64,000 nt of DNA, taken from the NCBI GenBank assembly GCA_017506865.1, contig JAFCMP010000223.1, positions 1,860,001 to 1,924,000 of the forward strand, in the 5' to 3' direction. The number at the start of each line of letters is the position of its first letter. The stretch's first letter is position 1. The DNA is from Tribonema minus (taxonomy: Eukaryota; Sar; Xanthophyceae; Tribonematales; Tribonemataceae). Below are positions 1 through 12,800 of the stretch, one piece after another. Made by a program: the position numbers and the translations under genes. Below the pieces are notes generated by a model. It was not told the DNA's origin and searched no databases. It worked only from the letters and a program-made list of their open reading frames with translations.

Positions 1-125
1 TGCTCGTGCTCTCTGTACAGCACAAACGCTTTTGCTCTTGCTCACTTACTAATCTAACTTTGCACTTGAGCGCCACACGAGGAGCTTATTTGATCCCGAT
101 CTTTGATGCTGATGGTCATGTGCAG

Positions 126-3100
126 GCGGAGCATGCGGACAGAGACATGGCACTGGCACTGCACATGCAGGAGCTGGAACGGGTACAGGCACACCAGGCC
201 ATGGCTAAAAGGGGTCAGGTGAGTGTCCTTGCTCAAATTCGTCATCATACAGCTGTGACTGTGTCTCTACATCTTCTATTTTATATGCAACTTGCGGTTT
301 CGCTTGTTGATGTTTCATACGTCTAATGTATTGATGTGGCTGATGGACAACCTGCATCAAGAGTAGTTGGCTCGTACACAAAGTCATTGTTGCATAGCAC
401 AGGAGTACCAGTTACCCACTTTTCAGGCAGCCTTTGTGTTCCGCAGCTACAGCCTATGATATGGTGCATTGTCAGTACAGGCTGCCAACTCTTTGTACAG
501 TGGAAGCAGTGACTAGCGGGATGGGGTTGATATAGGATAACTTCTGATGGTGAGGGAGATGGCTCATAATTTATGTGGACCAGAATCCCCACGTTGACAT
601 GTAGGATAGTTATAAGCATGTCCGACTAAAGCCGACTTACGCTGACTTTAATCGCGAAAAATCGCAGAAAATCGGTGTTAACCGGCTGTTTTCTGACTGA
701 CGCCGACTATGATCGGGTATAACCGCCCAGATCGGCCCCAGAAACATGCCGAGTGATCAGCAGGCTTCTAACCAAGTTCCTGCTGCACAGGTGCACATGT
801 CACTACCACGCTGCTGGTCATCGGTGTGTAGCAGGGCAAGTAGCATCAAGCATCCACTGCTACTGCTGCTGCTGCGTTGGCAGCAGCGAACACACACACA
901 CAGCAGGCAAGGCTGCGAGTGCTGCTAGTCCTCTATGGTCTAACGAGACCTCCAGCACGCCTGCACCGGCCGGGTGGCCACAGCGGCGGCTGCTCAGACT
1001 GCAGCAGCTGCCCGTCATTCGAGCTCTCTCAGCGTCAACCGTTCTTTGAAATGTTCTATCTTGTACCAAACTTCTACCGCGAATGGATTGCACCGCTGGA
1101 AAGCCCCACGTGCCACGAGTTGATTGGTGATATTAAAAAAATTGCGACACCCTGATTGTGACAAGAGAAGCCAAGCCCTAGGCCAAACCCTAGCTAATTT
1201 TACCGAGACCTGCACGACTGTATCGCCTGCAGCTCAAGAAGTTTGGGGCTTCGAAACTCAAGAATAGGTGCATTCGAAAGGGCTCTTCAAGCCCATCAAT
1301 TTGAGCTGCTGAACATAAGCAAGGCTTGGTACAGCAGAGTAAATTTCAAAAGGGTGTGCTCGTCCCTGTAGTCAAGTCACTGCTTCCACTGTATGCTACT
1401 TCAAAGTATTCATGCTTCTCACTCTATTTGCGTTAGATAAATGATGTGTTTGAGATGACAGCACATCTGTAGTCTCATATGAATGTATGCGCGTGCAATG
1501 TGATCCTCTGAGAGATGGTGTATCTGAAGGTAGGTCCTTCATTCAGCAGCGTATGCAACTCCTCAATGGGGCTCACTTTTTATTGTGGCTGCTTGACAAC
1601 CATTCATGGAGTGATTTCTGTGTTTCAAGCGGTACACTCACTTTTTAATACCTCTCCATCATAAGTGAAGTAGAGTGATATGACTGTGTATGTGTACGTG
1701 CTGTGCTGGCAAGCAGGTGGCTGTGACCAGAGGTGGCAGCGGCAATGTGTCTATTGGTCAGGCACATGTCAAGGCTTCAAGCCCGCAGGTATAGTGTGCA
1801 TCAAAAAACACTGCTGCTTGCAGTGTTTGCAGATCATGCGATATCAGTGTAGCACATCATGGGATCATCACGCATTGCTGTTGCAGATGATGTGTCATAC
1901 TGATTGCACCAGTGTCACGTATCTCCAATCATGTGCGCATCTTGTGAGACTGCAGTGCTCAGTGTTTGCACATTGCGCATCTGTGATACTGAGAACCTGG
2001 TCAAATTGTTCTCATATACAGTGAACCACTAAACCCTTGTTGAAGTCTATAAATTGTGCGTCCTTTATCAATTTTAAAAGTTTTATTTAAAGGATTATAA
2101 AAACCAAGCTCTTCGATAGCATAACCATCACGACGTGAAGAACTATTCATTACCACAATTTTGTAAAACGGTTGTTTTTTTCGGCCACAGCGTTTAAGCC
2201 TTAATTTTTTTAACATTTTTCTAAAATAGGTGAATATTTTGTTGCATATTAATAAATCATTTGCGCTTTGATGAACGCAATGACATTGCGCGTCGGCATA
2301 TTTCTGTGAAGAATGTGAAGCGCCCTCTGGTGACAATTTTTGCTGACACTTGCATGCATGACGGCTTCGTGGTGTGATTTGTTGATGGGTGTCCAGGTTG
2401 TCAGCCAGCGGTGGGGTGCAGAGGATGCAGATGCATGCAAAGCCGCAGTAGCCGCGGAGGCACACGCACAGGAACTTGCAAGTGCGTCTGATGCAGGTAT
2501 GTTAGCCTATGCCAGCGCCCAAGCTGGCAACCATATGTTTTGGTAGAGTTGTTGTTTTCCTTGCGCACTTTGTGCTCGATTCTTTGAGATGAATTATATG
2601 TATCGTGCATGCAGCGACAGGCAACTTTTGTACAACCTGCTGTCAAGGCCAAGCTGTCGCAGCCGTGTTTGGCCATACATGCGCAGCGTTTGATGAATAC
2701 TTTGAATTTAAATTGCACAAATATGTCATGACCCAAGACCATGCATCACAGGATGCTGATGTGCTCCAACTAATGCCAATGTCAGCTCTCATCAACAAAG
2801 TCATACGGTACTGCCAATGGCGCTTGATGTCAGTACGCTGCCACACCTGCCGTGCCTTGCCTCATGTTTTTGCGGTATTGGTAGCTGTACTGGTACTGGC
2901 GCAGTCACAAGTAGTTTTCGCACTGTGCCTCATTCGTGCTGCTGATTGCCGCATTGCTTGTGCCTTGCCTTCACAGCTTCAGGTGAAGCATCAAGTCAGC
3001 CACCAGCACAAGTGTCTGCGACAATTGTGGGCGGCGGCGGCAGGCGCCGCAGCAAGGCAGATTTATACCGACTTCCGTCTGGCCAGATTGTCTCGAAGCA

Positions 3101-6100
3101 TGACGCAGAACTGTACGTACTGCATGGCAACACTCATTTTGGAATATGCATTTCTTCAGCTTAAAACATCTCGCACATCTTGTTCATCAAAGTATACTGT
3201 GTTGTGTGCCAGCTCCGACAGCTGCTTCTGCAACTAGTCTTGTACGATGTACCGGCTCATGTATTGCTTCTGTTTGGTACTGGATTATTCACTCGAAAAG
3301 CGAGATTCACATGATCCACATGACATTGTGCATCACCGGCAATCATGATTTGCAGCATTTACATTGAAGTACATGCTGCTGTCCTGTTGGCTTGCTGAGC
3401 CAGCCAGGTATTGCCAAAAATTCAAAACCGCATGACACGTCCATGCAGCTGGGTGCATGCCCAATGTAAGCATCCTCTGTGTGCAATTCACAGTGTGTGT
3501 GCCGTGCTTGTGGTGGGGCATGAGTAGTGGTGCATTTGTGTGCGTAGCAGACACTGAATGGTATCTGATCGTTTTGCTGCTGCTCGTTCTTCGCTGGTGC
3601 TGTTTGCTTCATGTCCACAGGTGCGGTCAGGCCAATGCCCGTGACCTCAGTGGATTTGCTGGTGTTGGTGACTTGTCTGTGGACAAAGTGCGGCTTGATA
3701 ACCAGACCGCAAATGCGCTACGCGTGAAGCTGATGCGGGCAAGCGCTGGGCCTAAGGGCGTGGCTGCAACTGGGCGGGTTGAGGTGGGCAATGGGCTCAT
3801 TCACTCACCCATACCAGTAGTCAATTGATTCTGCCATGTTTATGTAAACTCGAGTTCGCCAACATAATCATGCGCACAGTACATAGTTGCCCTCTGAACG
3901 GCGTGCCAACAATGCCGCCAACAGTGTGAATGGATCAGCTGGCAACAGTGAGGGAGGAATTGGCTGATGCTCACAAGTTGTGTAGAAGTATACGATTCAT
4001 TGGTGCGACATTTGATGCAATACTCATTTATGAGATTTTTCAGTTGAGAATGGTGGAAGCTGTATGTCAGTTATGTCAGTATGCAACGCCAGAGAGCTCA
4101 TTCATGCCGCCCTGCCCTCCATGCAGGGCCGGTAGCTTGCATTGCGCTTTTCACAAATGATGATTGAAATTTATGGCATTCATTTCTGCATGCTCCACAA
4201 TTTAGTGGATGAGTGTATGGCCTTGCCTCTGGCTCTGTCGGTTCGCTGGCAGCGATGATTAATGTTTGTTGGTTTTGAGCCCTCTGCTGAAGAGCTTCTT
4301 TATTCTCTGCTGCACACTGCAGGTGCCATGTCTGCGTATGCTAAAATGTTGCTTACCAGCCATTGCATTTCTTGCTTTCAAAAAGGAGTGCGCCATTTGT
4401 CCTCTTTGTTTGTTCTCTTTGCCATTGCATTTCTTGCTTTTAAAAAGGAGTGTGCCATTTGTCCTCTTTGTTTGAAGTGCGGCCTTCAGTGCATGTTATA
4501 AGCCCAGGTGTGACACCTGCAACAGGCAGTCTGCATTTTGTTGAATTGCCATGCGTTCATTCTGACAGACCCGTAGCAGCGTGCCTGTCGTCCCTTAATG
4601 TGTTTGCTCTAGTTAAGGTTTTCTACGGCGCTTGAAGTTGAAACAGGCGTTTTTGTTGCACATAAACTCAGATGTTGTCTTTTTGTGTGTGTGCATTCAG
4701 AAATCGCTGCACGCCACAAGAGAGGGCGTCCTGGACTCTCGCACTCGTCTGCTCCTGCACAGCATGGTGAATGCAGGCGGTCTGCTGGAGGTTGGCGGTG
4801 CAGTCAAGGCCGGCAAGGAGGCGTGTGTCTTTTATGGTGAGTGTATTTACTTCAGCTGCAGTCTTACAGCATGGACATTGATGGCTTAGGGTCATTGTCG
4901 ACTGCTGTCCTTTGTGCCTCAAGTTGATCAATTGTCCGGTATCACCACGTTTAGCTTGAAGGTTCGGGCTTTTTTTATTACAAGGTGTTGTTCGGCATAG
5001 CTGTTTTGCTGAGGATGAGCATTATGCTGGTGCTGTGATGGAGAAATGGTGCTATAGTTTCAAGCGTAATCAGCCGTACGTGTGCAGGTACAAATGCAAC
5101 GGACGTATGATTTTTGTATGTGCCTGCAGTGTTCAGCATGCTTTGCTGAGCCTGCCATACATATGGCTGTCCCTTGTGGCCATTGAAACCCTGATTCATG
5201 CCTGTTTGTGCACTTTGTGCAGTTCTGCAAGGGCTGAGGTTGCTGTGATCAGTTTTTTTTTCGTTGCTACAAACTATTGAGTGTCACTCACTTGGTGTGA
5301 CGCGTGCATGCATTTGGATGCATATTTGTACGCAGGTCTCGCACCTCCTGCGTCAGCGGCTGTTGCAGTCACACAGGGCACAACATTCAGCCAAAGTATT
5401 GCCAAGGCAGCAGCAGCATCTGCTGCGACGGCAGCGCTCACCACCGGCCAGAGCAATCAGCCGCGTGCAGTGGCTATCAAGGTGTGATTTCCCCCTTGTG
5501 CAGCTACTCCCAAGCTTGATATGTCTGTTGTTCTCGTCCTTTGCTTACATGAGGCGTTGTGTGTTGCTGCTCTGATGGTCGTTCAAGGTGTATTTGCTGC
5601 AGAAAATGTATACCGTGGCTCTTGCATTCTTCAAGTAGAGTGTGATGTGTGCCTATTCCATGCAGTTCATTGCAAATACTTTTGCAGTAACTGAGCTCCT
5701 TGCATATTCTTACTACACAGACATATTGTAATCATGCAGTCCTGTGCACTCGACAGAGATTGTACAGGCCTGATGTGAGCTTGAAGCATCTGCAGGTGCA
5801 GTTGTATCCAAGTAGCGTCTTGCTTTTTGTGGGGTTTTTGGTTGTTCCTATCACTTGAGATGTGCCATGATATTTATGTCTAGTATTTGAGAGTGATACA
5901 CATTGCAATTAAGCCACCTGTCTGGTTTGCAAGTGGCTCAATCTCTTTTCGTGTGTGTTTCATGTTTATTTCAGGTTTTCAAGACAACGCTGAACGAGTT
6001 TGCCAACAGGCAAGATTATGTAGAGGGCGATCCTCGGTATCGGGATGTCAAGTTCAACAAGCAGGCAAGTCACACTCCATTCTTAAACTGTGGTGATGGC

Positions 6101-9100
6101 AGCACTCATGCGGTTCATATCATGGCTTGTGCTGCTGTTGCTCTGGAGTCGCAAGCTGGTTGTGACCACTGTGTACACAAGTCACTGGCTCCTCTGCTTT
6201 GACCATGCCCAGGTCCACAACATATGTTACGATGATATGTATGTATATAAAATTAGCTCTGACGTGTAGAATAATGTCATTAGCAAGTCGCGTTTGCGTT
6301 TTCATACGCTTTTGGCGGCTGACTTTGAGATGCTGCTTGGTGGACACCACACTGTTTTCTGACAATTAAACAGAGATTCCAGCTCACTCCATTTTTGTTA
6401 TCCTGGTGTCGTGTCCTCCCAACACTGATGCAGGGCCGTGCGAAGATGTTCCGCCTATGGGCCGAGAAGGAAGCCCGCAACCTCACCCGTGCATGCAAGG
6501 CCGGCCTGATGGTGCCCAAGCCACTCCTGCAGCGCCAGCATGTGCTAGTCATGGACTTCTTGGGTGACGATGGGTGGCCGGCCCCCCAGCTCAAAGAGGT
6601 TGAGCTTGATTCGGAGAGGCAAGTCACTTTTCTTCGGGTACTTGGTGTGTGTGAATGCATGTTGGCAGCATGCACTGATGCAGGCCATTGCTGAAGGAAA
6701 CACACTTGTCATGCTGCAGGGGCTGGTGTGCACAGCCACATGGCATCTATACTACAACATGCCAGCTTATGGAGTTCTTTCATATCTAAACAGAGAAAGA
6801 GATCAAAAGCTCACACAACAAATGAAGGCTTCAGATTATGAATTCTTCGCATTTTATTTAAAACAAAAAACGTGCGGCTGGAGTTCACCCAATTAAAATC
6901 TTGATTCGACTTTAAAAAAAGTGAATTTCAAATTCAAAAATCAATATAATCACAACAGCATCCAGCACGCTACTGCACTTTACTTGACAGCATGCAGAGT
7001 TGCCTCTCGGTCCGTATTGGGCACATCATGTGTACTTTATAGTGTGATGCTCATATTTTGGTCTTCGCTCACCTGACGCATGTTGCATCTGTACACCTGG
7101 TCTTGGCAAACTGCATGTGACTCGACCAGCATTGTGTCAGAAACATTTGAGGGGTGGTGCATCCAACAGAAGTAACTATAACTGATCAGTAGTATGGTTT
7201 CAGCATGATAATGTTCATGTGCATGAATTACTGTGCTCATGCTGTTCTGCGCACTGTTGCGCAATATTATACTCCAGAAGTATGAGTCAGGCAATTTTGC
7301 CTCCGGGGATTGCATTGGTTTCATTTTATTGTGTGTCCTGTTTAATTAATCCACCTCTTGCACGTTTCTGCATTCAGGTGGTGGCGTGCATACGTGGAGT
7401 GCCTGGAGGCGGCCCGTCTGTTGCTGCTGCGCTGCTCACTGGTGCACGGCGACCTGAGCGAGTACAACGTGCTCTACCACAACGAGACATGCCATTTCAT
7501 CGACTTTGGACAATCCGTCCATAAAGCGCATCCAAGGTGTGTATCCTTGCACTCGAAGTATGTTGCAGCAGTTGCTCGGCGGGTCAGAGTTGACAGGAGG
7601 CCTGCATAGTCTTCGCTCTCATGAACAATCAAAGAGCCTTAGCATGTCAGCGTCTATCCAGATTTAAATTACTGGTGGACGACCGAACATTTGAGAAGCG
7701 ACACACAGGACAGTCCTTTGCCTGGGCTCTTGCCTCTACATGTACTACTGGCATGCGTGTTGCAGCGATCATGTGAAGCGCATCTGTTAGCGCATGTCCT
7801 CTGTCAATGCATGCGTACAATTCTCTGATGATGATGTCCTTCCATGCCTCTTTACATGTCCTCTGTCAATGCATGCGTACAATTCTCTGATGATGATGTC
7901 CTTCCATGCCTCTTTACACAGCAAAAAAACAGGAATCACATACTTCTATATACCTCTAAACTGCACACTGCTGAAAGCCCTGGTCACAAAAGGAGACTTG
8001 TCTCTAACTCTGGGTTGCTCATTTTCAATACATTTTGCCAATGCCAGGGCAATGGAGCTACTGGCGCGGGATCTCAACACCATGGAAGCGTTCATGGAGA
8101 AGCGACGTGTGCAGAGATTGGGGGAATCCCTAGCTTTCGCCTTTGTGACACAATATGTTGGAGCAAATGAAGTTGCTGGTGCAGCACTCCAGGCCCTGTC
8201 CATCAGCAAAGCCGAGGTGAGTGATTTTTTGTGAATAGGCAGTGTCCTTGTAACAGAAAGCTTCAGAAGCCCTAAGGGCATCAGCTACTCCGATATTGCA
8301 GATGCATGCAATCATGTAGCTACTCCTATGCTTCATTTGACTCTCAGAAGTCATGTATGGGCACCAGCATGGATAGGGATACTAATTGGCATCAAAGCGC
8401 ACCTGCTCGTGCCGCCCTTTATGAGTAACATGTCCTAGTGTCAGCTTTTACGTGCCTTTTGAGACTTGGCATCGCTGTATGGCCAAGTCACCAATCTTTC
8501 TACAGAAAGTGGCACCTCTGCGAGTCATCATGACGCATGCACTGGAATGACCTGGACTTTCACATTGCTGGATTTCAGGATGGCGAGGAAGCTGCCCTTG
8601 CATTGCTTCAGGATCTCAATGCGGAGGCCGTGCAAAGCGGTGAGACCGAGGAAGACATTGAGGCTGAGGATACAGAGGTGAGTCAGATAAACCATTGCAC
8701 ACCGTGAAATAGCCAATGCTGCTTGCTGTGGTGATAGTACTCGGAACTGTTGTGAGGATTGTAATTGATGTAAATCGCCGTTGCTACATTGTACTGCAGT
8801 GGTGGTAGGCAAGTCTGCATCAGGCAGCTTATGTTGTCTACCCTGAGCAGTGTCTAGTCGCGCAATTGCCCAACCATGCTGCTCAGTTTTAGAATGCTGC
8901 ACCAGGGGCGCATTGTCAACTTGTCACTCTGCAAGCATTGTCTGGGTGCACGTTTATGAGACGATCACACGCTACACATATGATAGTGCAATCCGTATGC
9001 TTACGGACAACGTCAAGGAGATCGCCAGCACAGTCGCAAGCAGTGCGAGTAACATTAAAAAATGATGTCTGGCAAGTATGCAGATGCTCTTCATTTTTCC

Positions 9101-9552
9101 GTAATTTGAAGTATGCTATCTGCAAGCCGCTTGCTTGTATCATTTGTTGTAGCAATGGGTAACTCTTGCACTGATGCTCAGCATGCGCATGGCTCTGTGC
9201 CCATTTAAGTAAATAATACTTCTATTGAAAAAATCTGGCCAAGCGTTGATTTGCGTGTATTTTATGTTACAGCACAGTACGTGCCACCAACTGCAGCTTT
9301 GTCAATACAGTCACCACAACACTGGTTTTGACTTTTACACTATGACAGCAGGATAAGTCAACAGGAGATGAACTTGCAGGCGATGATGGCGTCGACGAGG
9401 TTGCGGAAGATGACGAAGAACCTGCTGATGTAGAGCATCAGGGCAACAATGCTGGGGACAAAGTGGATTTGCTGGAAAGGGAAAGAGCCCGAACAAAGGA
9501 AGCGCGCATGTGGGCCAGGGCAAAGATGGCTCCCACAGACTACAGCATATAG
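126..9552 (+). CDS. RIOK3: RIOK3-type atypical serine kinase (RIO family), N-terminus off window
   Basis: RIO kinases act in late 40S ribosomal subunit maturation; RIOK3 is the type with a long N-terminal region. Exons I place: 126-218, 2397-2496, 2977-3112, 3621-3783, 4701-4836, 5336-5481, 5975-6064, 6434-6618, 7378-7536, 8048-8216, 8579-8677, 9352-9552. All joins agree in phase. Visible motifs in order are a conserved CGxxN segment (exon 4), the [15 protein letters not shown] block and glycine-rich loop [14 protein letters not shown] (exon 5), the ATP lysine in [14 protein letters not shown] (exons 6-7), [13 protein letters not shown] (exon 8), the catalytic loop [14 protein letters not shown] and metal site FIDFGQSV (exon 9). 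The FKTTLNEF and DLSEYN wording matches RIOK3 better than RIOK1 or RIOK2. The tail is acidic and then basic, ending TDYSI. An Ala-rich insert precedes the ATP lysine. Introns after exons 7 and 8 appear to start with GCAAGT. The start codon lies upstream of the window. Confidence 0.95.
2036..2216 (-). pseudogene. rps16: Plastid-type rps16 fragment (ribosomal protein S16) in a RIOK3 intron
   Basis: Reading the minus strand from an ATG at 2216 gives about 60 residues typical of organellar or bacterial S16: [19 protein letters not shown], then SSSRRDG, then [11 protein letters not shown]. Homology stops near 2038, just after a YRLQQG segment where S16 proteins normally continue QPT. The 3' part of the gene is therefore missing. 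The piece and its upstream flank (to about 2270) are much richer in A and T than the surrounding intron. This is what a plastid-to-nucleus DNA transfer looks like. It lies antisense in the intron between RIOK3 exons 126-218 and 2397-2496, so it is very unlikely to be expressed as S16. A mitochondrial or bacterial source is less likely but not excluded by eye. Confidence 0.85.
4359..4474. repeat. 62-bp tandem duplication in a RIOK3 intron
   Basis: Two nearly identical copies start at 4359 and 4421. Each contains GCCATTGCATTTCTTGCTTT followed by an AAAAAGGAGTG block. They differ at only a few bases, so the duplication is recent. Confidence 0.9.
6745..6960. other. AT-rich island in a RIOK3 intron, possible second organelle-DNA insert
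   Basis: Base composition changes sharply to A/T-rich between about 6745 and 6960, inside the intron from 6619 to 7377. The plus strand holds an open reading frame (ending 6896) with protein-like wording such as [16 protein letters not shown] do not recognise the family. By analogy with the rps16 fragment in the same gene this may be another organellar insert, but that is inference only. Confidence 0.4.
7793..7916. repeat. 62-bp perfect tandem duplication in a RIOK3 intron
   Basis: The copies 7793-7854 and 7855-7916 look identical (each starts CATGTCCTCTGTCAATGCAT). The period equals that of the duplication at 4359, although the sequences are unrelated. Confidence 0.93.
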
Positions 9553-9897
9553 GCACGATGCACTGCCTTCATGTAAATACAAACTGCTCGATCAACTGAC
9601 TTTGCGCAAGTTTTCTGTTGTACATTTGAAGCGTCGGCGGTCATGCCATCTTTCGCTGCGGACAGAAGCGCGTGCAGGGGACTTGAAGTTGCATGTGTAT
9701 TGATGCGCTGCTCTTCTGAGTTTGATTGGCACGGGCGCTTGTGCTGCCACTGCGCGCAATGGGGCCGGGTATACAGTGCCCTCGTCAGCGTCATTGGGCG
9801 CTGCATGAGACATCAGTGCTGCCGTTCACTGCAGTATCCATCATGGAGAGTCTGAACAAAGATCACTTTGAGGGCATGCCATTCACTGAAGTATCCA
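9553..9897. other. Intergenic spacer between convergent genes, with a 57-bp duplication
   Basis: No gene is seen between the stop of the RIOK3 gene (TAG, 9550-9552) and the stop of the minus-strand zinc-finger gene (TGA, 9898-9900). Two copies of a 57-bp unit start at 9821 and 9878 (shared core TATCCATCATGGAGAGTCTG). The second copy runs over the minus-strand stop codon. Confidence 0.6.
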
Positions 9898-12800
9898 TCA
9901 TGGAGAGTCTGAGCAAAGATTTACCACGCCTGCATCACTTGCTGCTGGGGGATTCTGCGATTCTTGTTGGGGAAAGTCACCAGCACCAGCTGTGTCTGGG
10001 CCACCTGCGACATCATCATCGCTGTCGCTGTCATTGTTCACTACTGCAACCGTGCCTGGCAGTGCAAGTATGCGGCCGTGCTCACTCATGCGTGCACATG
10101 CAAATTTCCTCTCCCATGCTGGCCAGGCTGCTGTTGACGTCGTTCTGTTGCCATTGGCTTTCAGGAAGTCCAGGAACTGCAAATTCGATTGCTCCGACTT
10201 GTCGCCGCATTCTGGGTATGCATTCCCTCCAGCTTTCTTTATGGGCGGGGGCCTCAGGGTAACCCATGCATCTTCAGTCACAGCGTCTTGAATGCTCGGT
10301 TGGAAGGGCATGTCTGCACCTGTGTCCATTGGCTGCGTACAATGTCAGCAAGAGGAGAGGAATACGCTGTGAGTTGACAGCAGCAGTAGGATCAAGAAGA
10401 CGTGCAGCGCAACGGTTATGCATGCACTGAAAGTATAGCCTGATCAATGGAATTTCGCCAACCAAGAGTGCCAACCTGAAAAGAGCAATGAAGTGTGTGC
10501 ACATTGTTCAGATAGTGCTGCTTCTGACCTGCAATTCCAATCATGGCAGCTTGCGACCTTGCACAGGCAGACACATGCCAGTCGTTGGCATCATCCACAG
10601 TGTAGCATGAGCTATGCAGTACCTCTGAGTGGCAGCAGTGCGTCACATGACATGTGTGCTTGCCTTATGGCCCTCTCATGTAAATGAGTTGCTGAAGTTT
10701 CTTAGGGCGATGTGGCTGACCTTAAAAAATCTGGCAAAGGCAAAGGCTTGCTCGTGCCGAGATGCACCTACTTTGAATCCTCTCCAGAGCACAACAGCAA
10801 GTGCCTGCGAAGTTGTGGCGAGTACGGTGCGCCAAGAGTCCTACATGATTGTTTGCGCCTCCACACAAATACTTTGAAGTACTTGTTTGGCACAGCTTCA
10901 TCGATGACCGTATTCTCTGTGTGCTTGCCTGTAACCAGCATATGCCACATGTGAGCATGTTGAAGCTTTCAGCGAGCGAATCCATGTTGAGATGATTATG
11001 TTGCTTGATGCTGTGAACTGGTCGTACTTTAAAGTACCATGGAAGCGGTTCATAGTGGTACAACCTGCATGTTGCACTGCGACTGACTGGTGCCTGCAGC
11101 CAGCCTTGTTGCATCAAACATGCTGCTGCTAAGTAGAAGCAAGGATGCTGCATGCACTACAGTGTATCTGCTCACGTTTCATGCATACTCAATGCCAGCT
11201 ATATGTACCATGCGCACTGGTGGAAGAGCTGCCGAGCAACACTTGATTCAGTGAGCTGGTCTTGCCTCAGTGCATGATGGGGAATGCATTGTGTGAGCAC
11301 GTGGCGCCGTGCGCAATGTGCCAGCCGCAACATTTGAAATTGTGGCAGTAGAGTTTCACCACACTCCTATACCACCATGCTGCTCTGGTTGTGCCATTGA
11401 AACACTATTGTGGGCGTAAGCGCAGCCCTACACCTGTGGGGCACGAACAAAAGCCCCACCAAAGCACTATGCTCTAGCATACAAAACCCTTGGGCGCAAC
11501 GATATTGACATGTCAGCTCCGTGCATGGACATGCTGTTCAGCCCGCATGTTCAGAATTTTGCTCATGACCTGAGTTCCGACTCTGCATGACATACCAGTA
11601 GACTGTCTTCATCAGTTGAAACTCACCTGCGGATCACTGGTTGTCTCGTCTTCTTCTGGCTCAAGCTCGTCAGACAGAGAGCCCCTGACTGCGCAAAGGC
11701 TCAAGCTGGTGCTGCCGTCGCTTGAGTTGATGGACGATGTGCGGCTTATTTGCTCAGACTTGCCGGTGGTTGCCATTTCCTGCACACACAATAATCAAAA
11801 AGGCAAATTGGCAGCTGTTGTAAAGTGCGGGAGGTACGATTTGCTATCAAAAGCACATGAGTTTGTGATGCCAAAAATAAGCAAATCTGATTATAAAGCG
11901 CAAAAGTAAATGGTTTCTGAATGCGCACTGTTATATGCATCTCTGCATTTGTGCTTCATAGCATGACGGCCGTGCTGAGGTCTATGTTTCAAGCAGTGAT
12001 GCAAAATGAGCTACGGGGAAAGCGTCACACGGTTGGTTTAACAGGCATGACTACAGGGAAAGCGACACACGATTGCATTCACACAAGCTTTGCAGTGCTT
12101 GCATGCATGCTGAACAGGCAACACCCTAGTGCGTTTCTGCAGAAATGCACCTGCCGGCTGCCAGATGGCACGAATCTGCTTCTAGAGTATCAACGTTTGA
12201 TGCACGCTGCACGCACCAACACAAAAACAGCAATCCAGCTGCAGCTGCACAGGCTGACATCAACATACGATATCTCAAACTACTGCACAGTCCCACCACT
12301 TGTCTGCAAGCAAAATGCATGCCGGGATGAAGGCAGTGGCCAAATACTGAACACGAACCTTTTGCAACCCTACACGCCCACCAAGACATGGAAAACAATA
12401 CTACATATGCAGCCTCTGCTTTGCTCTGCTTGCCAACGCTTGTGCGGTTGTAGCAGCGCACCTGCAGATTACACTGAGAAGTCAGCAGCTCTGGCACGCA
12501 CCGCAGTAGGATGTAACGTGCCCTGCGGTGAGGGCGCAAGTTCCGCGACCGTCATGGCAACGTCGTCAGCGCTGTCGTCAGCATCGTCGTCTGTTAATAT
12601 CAGAGCATTCTCCTTGCTGTTTCCTTGACTCGGAGCTTTCGGGGGTGGTGTGCGTGGCTTCTGGTGCATGACAGGCTTGTCTGCAGCACTGCCACCTCGC
12701 GGCTTCAGCCTTGGTCCGCCTGTTGCAGTGCGAGCGCCACGGCCGCCTCGTCCGCCACGGCCGCCACGACTGCCTCGTCCACCGCGGCCGCCGCGACCGC

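Noticed and set aside
6870-6890. GTGCGGCTGGA resembling the 3' end of small-subunit rRNA
   Set aside because: Only about 11 bases match and the preceding sequence does not resemble helix 45, so an rRNA fragment is not supported.
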